Numbered from the stretch's first letter, positions 1 through 8,929 are shown. The stretch is DNA of 35,520 nucleotides from Candidatus Alistipes equi (GCA_018065435.1 JAGHTK010000154.1:1-35520), one strand, 5' to 3'. The notes: generated from the letters alone by a model not told the origin. Program-made: numbers and translations.

Positions 1-158
1 TACTGCTATGATACCTCATTAGTGGTATGATATCCCGTTGTAGCAAAGATAGGTGATGATGTCAAGACATTAAACACCCCATTCGCGGAGCCTCATACTG
101 TGTTCCTGGTTTACGGGAATACCTTCTTGTGCTTTAATTCCATACCTTATAGGTGCAT
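1..158. other. Left-edge non-coding segment
   Basis: No ORF of useful length is visible in any frame of this stretch, which lies beyond the glp terminator. It holds an inverted repeat at 8-31 (arms ATGATACC and GGTATGAT, one mismatched pair, 8-nt spacer) and, on the minus strand, a TATCTTTG box at 44-51. It is most simply the promoter and leader region of a leftward gene outside the window. That is an inference, because the gene itself is not visible. Confidence 0.45.
44..51 (-). promoter_or_regulatory. Leftward promoter -7 box (TATCTTTG)
   Basis: The minus strand reads TATCTTTG, an exact match to the Bacteroidetes -7 consensus TAnnTTTG. TTTA lies 19 nt upstream, one mismatch from the TTTG -33 element. 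Transcription would start near 37 and run out of the window through the 8-31 inverted repeat. Confidence 0.4.
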
Positions 159-186
159 AAAAAATCCCCGAAAAATTTTTTCGGGG
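159..186 (-). terminator. Rho-independent terminator of glpABC
   Basis: Read on the minus strand, CCCCGAAAAA pairs perfectly with TTTTTCGGGG (166-186) and is followed by ATTTTTT. It lies about 25 nt after the glpC stop codon, so it should end the glp transcript. Confidence 0.85.
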
Positions 187-210
187 AGATATAATCGTCC
201 TTTTGGATAT

Positions 211-1416
211 TTACAGAAGAGATTTAGCAAGCAGGGATATCGGATGCTCAACTTTTTTCGAGGTTGACATCTCAATCTGCCATCGGCATGTTTCACAATC
301 TGTAGACACTACATCACATTTTGAGTCTTCAATCTGTTTGAAAAGCGACTCTCCGATTGCCTGAGAAGTTGCGTAATTCTCTTTTTTGAATCCATATGTT
401 CCCGCTATTCCGCAGCATTGTGAATTTAGAACCGTGAGTTTTAGGTTTGGAATCATTCTTAAAAGTGCAATTGAATAAGAAGCCCATCCCAGTTTTTCCA
501 TATGGCATGCGGTATGGTAAGCGACACGAATATTAGGTAGTTCATGTTTGAAGCGCAGAACAAGACCTTCACTTTCAATTAGTCGGAATATAAAGCGCGT
601 TGCAAGTTCAATAGAATCACGCACGTCGCAGTTGTCCAGATTTAAGATGTGGCTATACTCATCCCGAAGTGTAAATGTACAAGTGGAAGAGGTCGCCAGT
701 ATCTTTAAGCCCTTAGATTGAGCCTTTCTTATAATTGATATGTTGTGTCCTGCGTTCTTTTTTGCCTTTTTCCAAAATCCGTTTGAAATCAATGGAACGC
801 CACAGCATTTTTCTTTGTCAAGCAATTCTACACCATATCCAATAGCATTCATCACCTTTACAAAATCCTTTCCAAGTTCAGGATTGTTGTAGTTAACATA
901 GCATCCATGGTAGAACGCAACTTTCTTTTCAAAAGTATTCTGTTCTGCTGAATGTTTCTTAAACCAAGACTCGAATGTTTGACTGGAATACTTTGGGAAT
1001 GTTCGACGGCGGTCGATGCCCATCGCTTTATCCATGATGTATTTGACCGGCTTTAAGAAAACTGTCGCATTTACAACAGGTGCAAGTTTTGTAGAGATTC
1101 CTCCGACAAGATCAGTATTTGCAAGGGAGAACTCTCTCAAACCTGGCTTATAAGTGCTATGAAGCATGCGTGCTGTTTGAATAATGTCTCCGATTCTAAC
1201 GTTCGAAGGACATGCAACTTCACATCTTTTGCAGTTCATACAGTACTTTAGTGCTTCATCATAGAAGACACCCTGCTTTATTCTAAGGCGTTCACCATCA
1301 GGACCTGCCTGCTTTGGTCCTGGATAAAGTGGATTAACTGCGGCAACGGGGCAGTAAACTGTACATATTGTACATTTGAGACACTGCTCAAAATTAAACT
1401 GACTATTCTCTTTCAT
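211..1416 (-). CDS. glpC: Anaerobic glycerol-3-phosphate dehydrogenase subunit C
   Basis: GlpC is the iron-sulfur, membrane-associated subunit that passes electrons from the GlpAB dehydrogenase to the menaquinone pool. The 401-residue product is close to the roughly 400 residues usual for the family. Two [4Fe-4S] ferredoxin motifs are visible: C12, C15, C18, C22 and C59, C62, C65, C69, each ending in CP. Two cysteine-rich CCG-type modules follow (CCGVPL and CCGIAG), as in heterodisulfide-reductase-like subunits. I chose the ATG at 1416, which has AAGAAG just upstream. A longer reading begins at a TTG at 1440 and adds eight residues. The gene overlaps the end of glpB by 14 nt, so the two are probably translationally coupled. 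It is the last gene of the operon and is followed by a strong terminator. Confidence 0.93.
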   Translation of the reverse strand: MKENSQFNFEQCLKCTICTVYCPVAAVNPLYPGPKQAGPDGERLRIKQGVFYDEALKYCMNCKRCEVACPSNVRIGDIIQTARMLHSTYKPGLREFSLANTDLVGGISTKLAPVVNATVFLKPVKYIMDKAMGIDRRRTFPKYSSQTFESWFKKHSAEQNTFEKKVAFYHGCYVNYNNPELGKDFVKVMNAIGYGVELLDKEKCCGVPLISNGFWKKAKKNAGHNISIIRKAQSKGLKILATSSTCTFTLRDEYSHILNLDNCDVRDSIELATRFIFRLIESEGLVLRFKHELPNIRVAYHTACHMEKLGWASYSIALLRMIPNLKLTVLNSQCCGIAGTYGFKKENYATSQAIGESLFKQIEDSKCDVVSTDCETCRWQIEMSTSKKVEHPISLLAKSLL

Positions 1417-2623
1417 CTTCTTGGGAAATTGAATGCGCAACCTTAAGCGCAGTTAATACAGCTACACCAGCACCACATCCGTCCTTGATTGCATTGTGTC
1501 CAGCAAGAATCGAGCCTACGACATATAGGTTATCAATCGATTGCCTATCTTTTAGACCCTTAAGGTTAGCATCGGTAACAACTCCGAATTCTTCAAATGG
1601 CTGTCCTTCCAGTAGATTGTCGGTATACCAGTCACCTCTTTTCTCACAATAGGCAGTGTCAAGACCAAACAATGGTTCTTTAACGCTCCCATTCAGGGCA
1701 ACGATTCCCTGTGAAAAGAAACTTCCGGTTGCAAGAATGTAGTTCTTTGCCTTAAATGCAATGTCTGTATGATTCTTTGTTTTAATCCAGTTAACTTTTC
1801 CGTTTTCAATCTCTGCTTCAACGGCCTGGTCTCCTAGCAAGTACTCACCGCCGAGGCTTTCATAATACTTTCTTAGGGATTGCTGCATCTGAATGCCGGG
1901 AACGGATGGAGGAAGAGTTCCTACGACTTTGATGTCAACTCCACAAAGTTCTTCAAGTCGCTTTGCGTTGTTCTTCGTGTCAAAACCGAGAAATGCCGGA
2001 AGAATGATGCATTGAGCTTCGCCTTTTTCACGCTTTAGTATCTCGGCAAGAGCCATTATGTTCTCTTCCTTGTCAAAAATGCGCGCAATATTTGAAGAAC
2101 GCATTTCGGTAGGGTTTTCCCTTTTTTTCTCAATGTCAGGCAATGAGAACTCAATGCTTTTACATTTTGTACCCATTGATGAAAGTGATTCTATAAGGAA
2201 GATTGTATAGAAATCTAGAAAATTCTCAGCGTTGGCAATAAGAACGTTACTGTATGGTATTTTCGTGGCATCATCGCTCGATAGGTAACCTTCCAATGAA
2301 AGCCATGCAGGAATGAGTTTACCCATTGGGGAGAGAATGAAGTGCCTGGAATCGCTTGCGCCATGCATAGAGATTCCAGCCTTTTGAAGTATGTCAAGGG
2401 CTTCATCCTGGAATGATGAAAACTCCTTGTCGGAAAGTCCTTTGAGAGGGTGCCCTTCTTTGAGAAGCGCACGATCCTTCGCCAAAAACATGGCTCCGGA
2501 AGAGAAGTGCAGAGCACTCTGTCCTGAAGATATGATTGCGCTAGAGATGCCATTGCGTTGAAGCGCTATGCCGCACATCAGGGCCGATAGTCCACCTCCG
2601 ATTATTACACTGTCGAATTTCAT
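1403..2623 (-). CDS. glpB: Anaerobic glycerol-3-phosphate dehydrogenase subunit B
   Basis: GlpB is the second flavoprotein subunit of the anaerobic sn-glycerol-3-phosphate dehydrogenase. The 406-residue product opens with a Rossmann dinucleotide-binding motif, DSVIIGGGLSALMCG, at residues 3-17. It also has the conserved family stretches ending in NLYVVGSILAGHN and GCGAGVAV near the C-terminus, where the FAD site closes. The ATG at 2623 was chosen because it starts directly before the Rossmann strand, follows an AAGGAA sequence, and lies 5 nt after the glpA stop. A longer in-frame reading to 2680 would run into glpA. The family usually has about 420 residues, so this copy looks complete. The assignment rests on its position between glpA and glpC as well as on the sequence. 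Confidence 0.92.
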   Translation of the reverse strand: MKFDSVIIGGGLSALMCGIALQRNGISSAIISSGQSALHFSSGAMFLAKDRALLKEGHPLKGLSDKEFSSFQDEALDILQKAGISMHGASDSRHFILSPMGKLIPAWLSLEGYLSSDDATKIPYSNVLIANAENFLDFYTIFLIESLSSMGTKCKSIEFSLPDIEKKRENPTEMRSSNIARIFDKEENIMALAEILKREKGEAQCIILPAFLGFDTKNNAKRLEELCGVDIKVVGTLPPSVPGIQMQQSLRKYYESLGGEYLLGDQAVEAEIENGKVNWIKTKNHTDIAFKAKNYILATGSFFSQGIVALNGSVKEPLFGLDTAYCEKRGDWYTDNLLEGQPFEEFGVVTDANLKGLKDRQSIDNLYVVGSILAGHNAIKDGCGAGVAVLTALKVAHSISQEDERE

Positions 2624-2628
2624 GTTCC

Positions 2629-4245
2629 TTATTCCTTTCTTAGTTTTCCGTCCAGACCGCAGACTGCTCCATATAGCCACATCGAAAACTGCGCTTCACG
2701 CAGCGTGTCTCCCCAAGCTACTGGATACATGCCTTTCCATCTTTCGTTGATAAAGTTACTTAAATCCTCTTTGGCGCGTTTTGCGCAGTACTTACCACTT
2801 GATGCCATCAAACCAGCTGCGCGACATGCACACAACTCGCCTTGGCATGTACCCATGCCGACACGTGTCCTTCTGCGCAAATCGACCAAATTACCGACTT
2901 CAAGTGAGTTGATGGCCCATTTCGCTTCGGCAACCGATACACCTTCACATTCGCATATAAGGGAACGGTCCTGTGCTTTTGAGGCATCAATCTTTTCTGC
3001 GTATTCGCCATGACGGTATATGGATGCTTGACGTGGAAGTGTAGGCACTGATATAATATTTTTGGCAACTTTTCGCTCGTCCTTTCTCGAACCAGGTAAT
3101 GCTTCGGTATGGGTCGTGCATGCTTTATTGATGTTCAGCTTCTTGCAGATAAGATCCGTTGTCCACTCTCCCATCAAACGGTATGTCATAAGTTTACCAC
3201 CGGTAATTGTAATGAAACCTTCGACTCCATCACGTTTTGCATGGTCTAAGACGACTATGCCTCGACTCACGCTTCTTCCGCTTGGGTCGTCATCCGAAGC
3301 GACGAGTGGACGCACACCTGCGTATGCTCTAAGAATTCTGGTATTCGCAAGGCTTGGAGCAAGTTTTGTTCCTTCTCTGAGAAGCAAGTCTACTTCTTGA
3401 GTCGTTACGCGCATATTGTCACACTCTTCAAAAGGTACTTTCGATGATGTTGTTCCTATGAGACAGATTGTATCGCCAGGAACCAAAATATCGGCATCTG
3501 CAGGCTTGCGGCAACGATTCAGAACAACATTGTTCACTCTGTGCCCGAAAATGAGCAACGATCCTTTCGCTGGAAGCATATTTACTGTAATGCCAGCTTT
3601 TTTTGCAATAAGGTGTCCCCAAATTCCTCCTGCATTGACAACTATTTGACTGCGGAACTCCCTCTTCTCGCCACTTTTCTTATCTATACACTTAACACCG
3701 ACAACCCTCCCCTGTTCAATGATAAGTTCATTAACTTCACAATAAGTGTGAACTTCTGCACCATGGGCTACAGCATCAAGAACATTGGCTGTTGTAAGAC
3801 GAAACGGATCGACCGAACCATCGGGTACCTTTACCGCTCCGATAAGTTCTGGGTTGGCTACAGGTTCCATCAAAAGAGCTTGTTTCCGATCAATTTTTTC
3901 AGCTTGGATTCCGGCTTTCAGACAGGCCTCCACGAATTTATCCTGAAATTCGATTCCGTCTTCCGGAAGGGAGATAAAAAGACCAGATGTGTCATCCACA
4001 CAATGGGAGGCAATACGACGAAGAATCATATTCTCCCGTATACATTCCGTTGCGGATTCTTGGTCCGTTACAGCATAACGAGCACCACTGTGAAGAAGAC
4101 CATGGTTTCTTCCCGTGGCTCCTGTTGCAATGTCGAAACGCTCTAGAAGCAGAACTTTGATACCTCTTAGGGAACAGTCTCTAGCGACTCCCGCACCGGT
4201 AGCTCCACCTCCGATAATAATTACATCATAAGAATTTGCTGGCAT
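2629..4245 (-). CDS. glpA: Anaerobic glycerol-3-phosphate dehydrogenase subunit A
   Basis: GlpA is the catalytic FAD subunit. It oxidises sn-glycerol 3-phosphate to dihydroxyacetone phosphate and feeds the quinone pool through GlpBC. The 538-residue product matches the family length (about 540). It begins with DVIIIGGGATGAGVARD (FAD Rossmann fold), followed by the DAO-type core with TGRNHGLLHSGARY. The C-terminal BFD-like [2Fe-2S] module, found in GlpA but not in aerobic GlpD, is visible as CEC near residue 431 and CQGELCAC about 45 residues later. It is the first gene of glpABC and has its own promoter about 25 nt upstream. No glycerol kinase, glycerol facilitator or glycerophosphodiesterase gene lies alongside, so the source of G3P is encoded elsewhere. 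Confidence 0.94.
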   Translation of the reverse strand: MPANSYDVIIIGGGATGAGVARDCSLRGIKVLLLERFDIATGATGRNHGLLHSGARYAVTDQESATECIRENMILRRIASHCVDDTSGLFISLPEDGIEFQDKFVEACLKAGIQAEKIDRKQALLMEPVANPELIGAVKVPDGSVDPFRLTTANVLDAVAHGAEVHTYCEVNELIIEQGRVVGVKCIDKKSGEKREFRSQIVVNAGGIWGHLIAKKAGITVNMLPAKGSLLIFGHRVNNVVLNRCRKPADADILVPGDTICLIGTTSSKVPFEECDNMRVTTQEVDLLLREGTKLAPSLANTRILRAYAGVRPLVASDDDPSGRSVSRGIVVLDHAKRDGVEGFITITGGKLMTYRLMGEWTTDLICKKLNINKACTTHTEALPGSRKDERKVAKNIISVPTLPRQASIYRHGEYAEKIDASKAQDRSLICECEGVSVAEAKWAINSLEVGNLVDLRRRTRVGMGTCQGELCACRAAGLMASSGKYCAKRAKEDLSNFINERWKGMYPVAWGDTLREAQFSMWLYGAVCGLDGKLRKE

Positions 4246-4271
4246 TTTGAATAAGAGTAGAAACTTTGTTA

Positions 4272-4279
4272 CAAAGATA
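4272..4279 (-). promoter_or_regulatory. glpABC promoter -7 box (TATCTTTG)
   Basis: The minus strand has TATCTTTG 27 nt before the glpA ATG, an exact TAnnTTTG match. A TTTG is present upstream but only 11 nt away instead of the usual 19-21, so the -33 element is uncertain. The 5' leader would be about 20 nt. Confidence 0.55.
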
Positions 4280-4347
4280 AGGTTTTACTACAAAAAAACT
4301 TTGTAAAATGCTTAAAATACGGATTTTTACATCGGAATTGTACTCTT

Positions 4348-4371
4348 AAAGGAGTTTGGTATCTCCTTTTT
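4348..4371. terminator. Hairpin between the ABC-importer operon and glpA
   Basis: AAAGGAG (4348-4354) pairs perfectly with CTCCTTT (4363-4369) around an 8-nt loop. On the plus strand it is followed by TT. On the minus strand, the direction of the flanking genes, the U tract is only three residues. It lies between the importer ATPase and the glpA promoter, so a terminator for the upstream operon is the likeliest role. A second, weaker stem (CTTAA/TTAAG) lies closer to the ATPase stop, near 4459-4471. Confidence 0.4.
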
Positions 4372-4474
4372 AGGATAATTTGTTTATCAATCGGGTTTTT
4401 ATGCAGAATAAGACCTTTGCTTACACTCTAGCGAAGTGAAAAAAGTTATAATGCTTAACGCTTAAGGCTACTTT

Positions 4475-5182
4475 TTATATACCAAATGTTTCTTTGATTA
4501 TTTGGCGGCCATCCTTTTTAGCATCGTATTTTTTTAATTGGCAATTATCTATTACCGATATTGTGTCCACCGCATCAATTGCACAGTCAATGTCGTGGGT
4601 TGAATATATTATGCATTTCATCTTCTTTATGGCAAGTTCCCTAAGAAGTCTGCATATTTCATAGCGTGATGGAATGTCAAGGAATGCGCATGGTTCATCC
4701 AGTATGATTGTGCCTGTATCCTGAGCTATTGCTCGGGCAATCATTGCGCGTGAGAACTCTCCATCCGATAAGGAATTTATATCACGATTGCCATAACTTG
4801 TCATATTAACCATACTTAGCGCATTTTCTACAACTTCAATGTCATATACGGAGTGCTGTCCCAGCCAGTTCGTGTAAGGAGAACGCCCCAGAAGCACAGC
4901 CTGTTTTACGGTTAGATTTGCTGCTTTTGTTCTTAGCGTGGATACGATACTTAGAAGTTTGCTCATTTTATTTGCAGGCGTTTTTGCAACATCATTACCA
5001 TCTAGATATATATGTCCAGCATTTATTTCTTTTTCTTTGCAAATTGCATGCAAAAGTGTACTCTTTCCTGCACCATTGCGAGCAATCAGTGCCGATATTT
5101 CACCCTTTGCATATTGTGCACTGGCCTCCTTAAGCACAGTCCTTGTTCCGTATGACAAACCAAGATTTTCAATCCGTATCAT
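4475..5182 (-). CDS. FecE/BtuD-type ABC importer ATPase
   Basis: This is the nucleotide-binding subunit of an importer for an iron chelate, haem or corrinoid. The 235-residue product has Walker A at residues 34-42 (ARNGAGKST, Lys40; the usual first Gly is Ala), the ABC signature SLSDGEFSRA, Walker B IILDEP followed by a D-loop CAFLD, and the H-loop STHD. I chose the ATG at 5182 because it gives the normal ABC start (MIRIENLGLSYG) and overlaps the permease stop as ATGA. A longer reading to 5272 adds 30 residues with no homology that I recognise. The protein is slightly short for the family (about 255), with a reduced C-terminus. Substrate cannot be read from the ATPase. Confidence 0.88.
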   Translation of the reverse strand: MIRIENLGLSYGTRTVLKEASAQYAKGEISALIARNGAGKSTLLHAICKEKEINAGHIYLDGNDVAKTPANKMSKLLSIVSTLRTKAANLTVKQAVLLGRSPYTNWLGQHSVYDIEVVENALSMVNMTSYGNRDINSLSDGEFSRAMIARAIAQDTGTIILDEPCAFLDIPSRYEICRLLRELAIKKMKCIIYSTHDIDCAIDAVDTISVIDNCQLKKYDAKKDGRQIIKETFGI

Positions 5183-6183
5183 AACATAGGGGCATTTTTG
5201 CGTGTGACAATATAAATTATTACCGGAATGCCCATAAGGGATGTAGCTGTGTTTATCGGCAGTGTCAGACATTTTGAAAGAATGTCACAACAAAGTAGCA
5301 AGCAAGCCCCTGTAAGTATACAAATCGTACACAGGACTTTTCTGTCGGAATGACGACTCAGAAGTCTTGCAATATGAGGTACGGCTAGACCAACAAAGCC
5401 GATTGGACCACAAAATGCCGTTATGGTGCCTGCAAGTAGGGTTGTCGACAAAAAGAGCATATTCCTTGTAAGCTTTATGTTCAAACCCATTGACACGGCA
5501 TAATTTGTTCCAAGTAACATCATGTTCATTGGTTTAAGGCACAAAAGATTAAGTATAAAACCGAGGACAAGTGCAGGAAGGATGATTGTCATGTCGTTGG
5601 ATGTGACTTCCCCTACGGTTGCCATACTCCAGATGACAAAAGATTTCAGGTCAGTTTCGTTGCTGAAATACTGCAGAACTTCCACAAAGGCACCAGTTGC
5701 TGATGAGAGCATAATTCCTATGATGAGAATCACCATTATGTCTTTAATGTTTCGGGAAATGCATACGATTAGTGCCAGAACTGCAGCAGAACCTATCCAT
5801 GCGGCTGTTACCATACCAATTTCTCGTAGGACATTCGGCAGAAGAGGCGCTCCCATTAGAAAGAGTGCAACTCCTAGACTTGCTCCTGAACTTATACCTA
5901 GTACATAAGGGCCTGCCAACGGATTCTGAAAAAGTGTTTGCATCTGAAGTCCGCTTATGGACAGGGCCGCTCCGGCAAGAACTGCCATAAAGGCTCGCAT
6001 AAGTCTAATGTCCACAATAACGCTGCGCTCCAAAGGTGTGCCTTCCCCAAGCAGGAGAACTTGCATAATCCTGTGAAAATCCATTTGGGTTGTGCCCGTT
6101 GCAATGTCTGCAATGAAGAGTAGCACCATCAGAAGTGAAAGTGCAATCGTAAGAAAACATATCCTATGTTTTATTCTAGACAT
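5179..6183 (-). CDS. FecCD/BtuC-family ABC importer permease
   Basis: This inner-membrane permease belongs to a type II importer for siderophores, haem or vitamin B12. The 334-residue product has the family's many hydrophobic segments. It also has characteristic stretches such as RLMRAFMAVLAGAALSISG and QNPLAGPYVLGISSGASLG near residues 45-95, and CGPIGFVGLAVPHIARLL near 260-280, which contains the cytoplasmic coupling helix. Its start overlaps the binding-protein gene by 13 nt and its end overlaps the ATPase start as ATGA. The length is typical. The gene order (binding protein, permease, ATPase) is the standard FecBCD order, so it is one transporter unit. Confidence 0.92.
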   Translation of the reverse strand: MSRIKHRICFLTIALSLLMVLLFIADIATGTTQMDFHRIMQVLLLGEGTPLERSVIVDIRLMRAFMAVLAGAALSISGLQMQTLFQNPLAGPYVLGISSGASLGVALFLMGAPLLPNVLREIGMVTAAWIGSAAVLALIVCISRNIKDIMVILIIGIMLSSATGAFVEVLQYFSNETDLKSFVIWSMATVGEVTSNDMTIILPALVLGFILNLLCLKPMNMMLLGTNYAVSMGLNIKLTRNMLFLSTTLLAGTITAFCGPIGFVGLAVPHIARLLSRHSDRKVLCTICILTGACLLLCCDILSKCLTLPINTATSLMGIPVIIYIVTRKNAPML

Positions 6184-7295
6184 GAATAATACTTGAGTTC
6201 TTTAGAGGATATTTCGGGATGAAATATAGTTAATAAATCCTGTAGAATCAAATCTGGTTCCATACATCCGCTTTCCCAGAATGCACTTCCTCCCAAAGAC
6301 GTACGTAATCTATTATTGTTGTAGATATGTCTAAGGCGCACTACCTTAAGGTTACAAAACAGTGGCATATCTTCACATAGCTTTTTTAACGATGTATATT
6401 GTCCGACATTTATCCAATAATCACATTCTGAAGTCAGTCTGAGAGCTTCCTCCATGGAAATTGGAACGGATTCTAAGCCTGTATTCTCAGTGAAAATATA
6501 CTCGGCTCCAGCATCCTCGATTAGCCTTGCCATGTAGTTTTTCTTTCCTGGCATAAACCATACATCTCTGTAGGGCGTGTTGACCATCACCTTTGGTCTG
6601 TTTTGAAATTGTATACTTTTCAACTGTAGATATCTATCCCTTATCTGGGAAAAGAGATAGATGCCTTTTTGTCGGTCGCCCATTATTTCACTTAGAGCCA
6701 CAACCCATTCACATTTTCCAAGCGGGGTACTTTCTATGTAATCTCCTATGTAGATGTATGGAATACCAATTTGCTGCAACTTCTTTTCTAATCTGGAATT
6801 GTCTGTGCGCATTCCATTCAATAGCACGAGATCTGTACCTATAGCCTTCATCTTTTCAAGGTCGAGGTTACTTTCATTACCAATCTCTACACATTCTCCA
6901 TTATCAATCCGCTCTCTTACTTTCGGCTCCAATAAGAATTGTGTACCAGACATGCCTACGATGCAATTTTCAAACCCCGTCTTTGAAAGCATTGCAGCGA
7001 ACGAGGTTGACATTAAAGCAACTTTTTTTACAGGAACGTGAATGACAAAAAGTCCGTTTCCGAGGGATTTGCTCTGGTTTATGGAATCAAATATGATAAT
7101 TTGCTTATGTGAATTCTCCCCCTCAATATGATCTTTTATTACCATAATTTTCTTGTGAGAAAGGGAGTCATGTCCCAAGGTAAAACCTTCGGCCCACTCA
7201 GGCTTGTATTCTTCTATGGGATGCATCTCTTCTATGGGTTGACTGCAGGATGACCATAGAATTGCAATAAAGAAAAGGAAGAATGCTTTTTTCAT
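6171..7295 (-). CDS. Periplasmic-binding lipoprotein of the FecB/BtuF type
   Basis: This is the substrate-capture subunit of the importer, tethered to a membrane by lipid. The 374-residue product starts with a lipoprotein signal (a hydrophobic run ending in SSC, Cys17), so the mature protein would begin CSQPIEEM. Two lobes of a periplasmic-binding fold are suggested by ALMSTSFAAMLSKTGF (about residues 90-105), KAIGTDLVLLNG and the second-lobe stretch RPKVMVNTPYRDVWFMPG near 235-250. The start codon overlaps the recN stop as ATGA, which ties the importer to the recN transcript. The family handles iron(III) chelates, haem and corrinoids. Nothing in the sequence decides between them, and no TonB-dependent receptor or riboswitch is nearby. 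Confidence 0.85.
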   Translation of the reverse strand: MKKAFFLFFIAILWSSCSQPIEEMHPIEEYKPEWAEGFTLGHDSLSHKKIMVIKDHIEGENSHKQIIIFDSINQSKSLGNGLFVIHVPVKKVALMSTSFAAMLSKTGFENCIVGMSGTQFLLEPKVRERIDNGECVEIGNESNLDLEKMKAIGTDLVLLNGMRTDNSRLEKKLQQIGIPYIYIGDYIESTPLGKCEWVVALSEIMGDRQKGIYLFSQIRDRYLQLKSIQFQNRPKVMVNTPYRDVWFMPGKKNYMARLIEDAGAEYIFTENTGLESVPISMEEALRLTSECDYWINVGQYTSLKKLCEDMPLFCNLKVVRLRHIYNNNRLRTSLGGSAFWESGCMEPDLILQDLLTIFHPEISSKELKYYSCLE

Positions 7296-8929
7296 CGGTC
7301 GAGAAGATTTTTTGCCTGCTCTCTTGCTGCCTGTGTGATTTCGGCAGATGAGAGCATCTTTGCTATTTCTTCCAACCTTTCTTGTTCGGAAAGCACCTTT
7401 ATGTATGTGCTACTGTTTTGCTTATAAACAAAAAAGTGGCGTCTGCCTAATGATGCAACCTGTGGGAGGTGTGTTATGTTTATAAGTTGAATCCCTTTGG
7501 ACATCCCTAGAAGGACGTCTCCTACGGCAGCAGCTGTCATTCCGGATACACCTGTGTCTATCTCATCAAAGATAATTGTTGGCAGCTTCATTACGGAAGA
7601 AAGTACTGACTTTAGGGATAACATAATGCGGGATAGCTCACCTCCGGATGCAACTTTCTGGACTGGCTGTACGGCCATTCCTCTATTCGCCGAAAAGAGG
7701 AATGTAATTTCGTCACATCCGTCTAAGGAAGCCTCCTTCGAAGTTATTGAAGCCTGAAAGACAGCATCATTCATAGCCATGAATTTAAGCCTGTTTTCCA
7801 CGTCCTTGGAAAATTTTTCAAGAACGTCTTCCCTGCTCTTGTGCAAGGCCTTCTCTATAGCTGTTTCTTCCTCCACGGCTTTAGAAAGTTCCTTTTCAAG
7901 CTCTGCAATGGTTTCTTCCCCTTCATCCAGCTCAATGCACATTGTCTTATAGTGCTCTTTGAGAGATATCAACTCGCTTACGGTTTGCTTCGAATGTTTT
8001 TTCAGGAGATTGTATATAAGTCCAAGTCTTTTGTCTATGGCTTCTAAGCGCTCTGGATTAGATTGTATGCGCTCTATTTCATCGTGTGCTTCGCCAGAGA
8101 TGTCCTTCAGCTCTATTTCCAAACTTCGAAGGCGCTGCACGTAATTTTTAGAGTTCGGATAGATGTTTTGAAGATGTTCGATGCCGCTTAGGATGGAATG
8201 AATATTGTCAAGAACGCCGTTCTCTTCATCCATTATGGCCGCTAGCGGAACTACTGCTTCGGAAATTCTTTCAGCGTTTTCAAGTATCTGCTGTTCCTCT
8301 TCAAGTCTTTCCTTTTCACCCTCTTCCAGTTTGGCTTCATCCAGCTCCTTAAACTGGTAAAGTGTCCAATCTGCATTTTTCCTTTCTTCTGCGACTCTTT
8401 CTTTTAGCTCGGCTAAATTGCGTCGCAACTCTTTGACTCGTTCGAAGGCTAGGCGGTATTTTTTACGGATTTCTTCATTCGAAGCAATGCTATCAATGGC
8501 TTTAAGTCTATAGGCCCCTGACGTGAGAAGGAGTGTATCGTGTTGTGAATGAATATCTATCAGAAAGGACGCAATGTCTCGAAGAAGTGATATGCTGGAA
8601 GGTTGATCATTGACAAAAGCCCGATTCTTGCCTCCTGGCATTAGAATTCTGCGTATTATCAAACTATCATCGATGTCAATGCAATTCTCTTCGGCCAATG
8701 TCTTAATCTCTGTATCTGTCCCTTCGAACTCGGCTTCTATCCAACAGTTTTTTTGAGGATCCTTTATGATTGCTGCGTCAGGCTTTGCACCAAGAACTGT
8801 GCCTAATGCCGATAACAGTACCGATTTTCCGGCACCTGTTTCACCTGTGATGATGTTGAGCTCTTTGTCGAATTCTATCTCCAGGTGGTCAATTAGGGCA
8901 TAATTCTCTATGGTAAGCCGCTTAAGCAT
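7292..8929 (-). CDS. recN: DNA repair ATPase RecN
   Basis: RecN is an SMC-like ATPase that acts early in double-strand-break repair by recombination. The 545-residue product matches the family length (about 550). It starts with MLKRLTIENYALIDHLEIEF and has Walker A ITGETGAGKSVLL near residue 29, then long coiled-coil arms (about 155-380, rich in Glu, Lys, Leu). The C-terminal half carries the signature ASGGELSRIMLSLK, Walker B TIIFDEIDTGVSG and INITHLPQVAS. It overlaps coaBC by 8 nt at its start and the importer binding-protein gene by 4 nt at its end. In other Bacteroidales recN also follows coaBC, so the upstream order is conventional and the downstream importer is the less usual part. Confidence 0.96.
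   Translation of the reverse strand: MLKRLTIENYALIDHLEIEFDKELNIITGETGAGKSVLLSALGTVLGAKPDAAIIKDPQKNCWIEAEFEGTDTEIKTLAEENCIDIDDSLIIRRILMPGGKNRAFVNDQPSSISLLRDIASFLIDIHSQHDTLLLTSGAYRLKAIDSIASNEEIRKKYRLAFERVKELRRNLAELKERVAEERKNADWTLYQFKELDEAKLEEGEKERLEEEQQILENAERISEAVVPLAAIMDEENGVLDNIHSILSGIEHLQNIYPNSKNYVQRLRSLEIELKDISGEAHDEIERIQSNPERLEAIDKRLGLIYNLLKKHSKQTVSELISLKEHYKTMCIELDEGEETIAELEKELSKAVEEETAIEKALHKSREDVLEKFSKDVENRLKFMAMNDAVFQASITSKEASLDGCDEITFLFSANRGMAVQPVQKVASGGELSRIMLSLKSVLSSVMKLPTIIFDEIDTGVSGMTAAAVGDVLLGMSKGIQLINITHLPQVASLGRRHFFVYKQNSSTYIKVLSEQERLEEIAKMLSSAEITQAAREQAKNLLDR

Noticed and set aside
3541..4146. Plus-strand frame of 201 codons opposite glpA
   Set aside because: The minus strand encodes a full-length GlpA with all motifs, and the plus frame shows no domain that I recognise.
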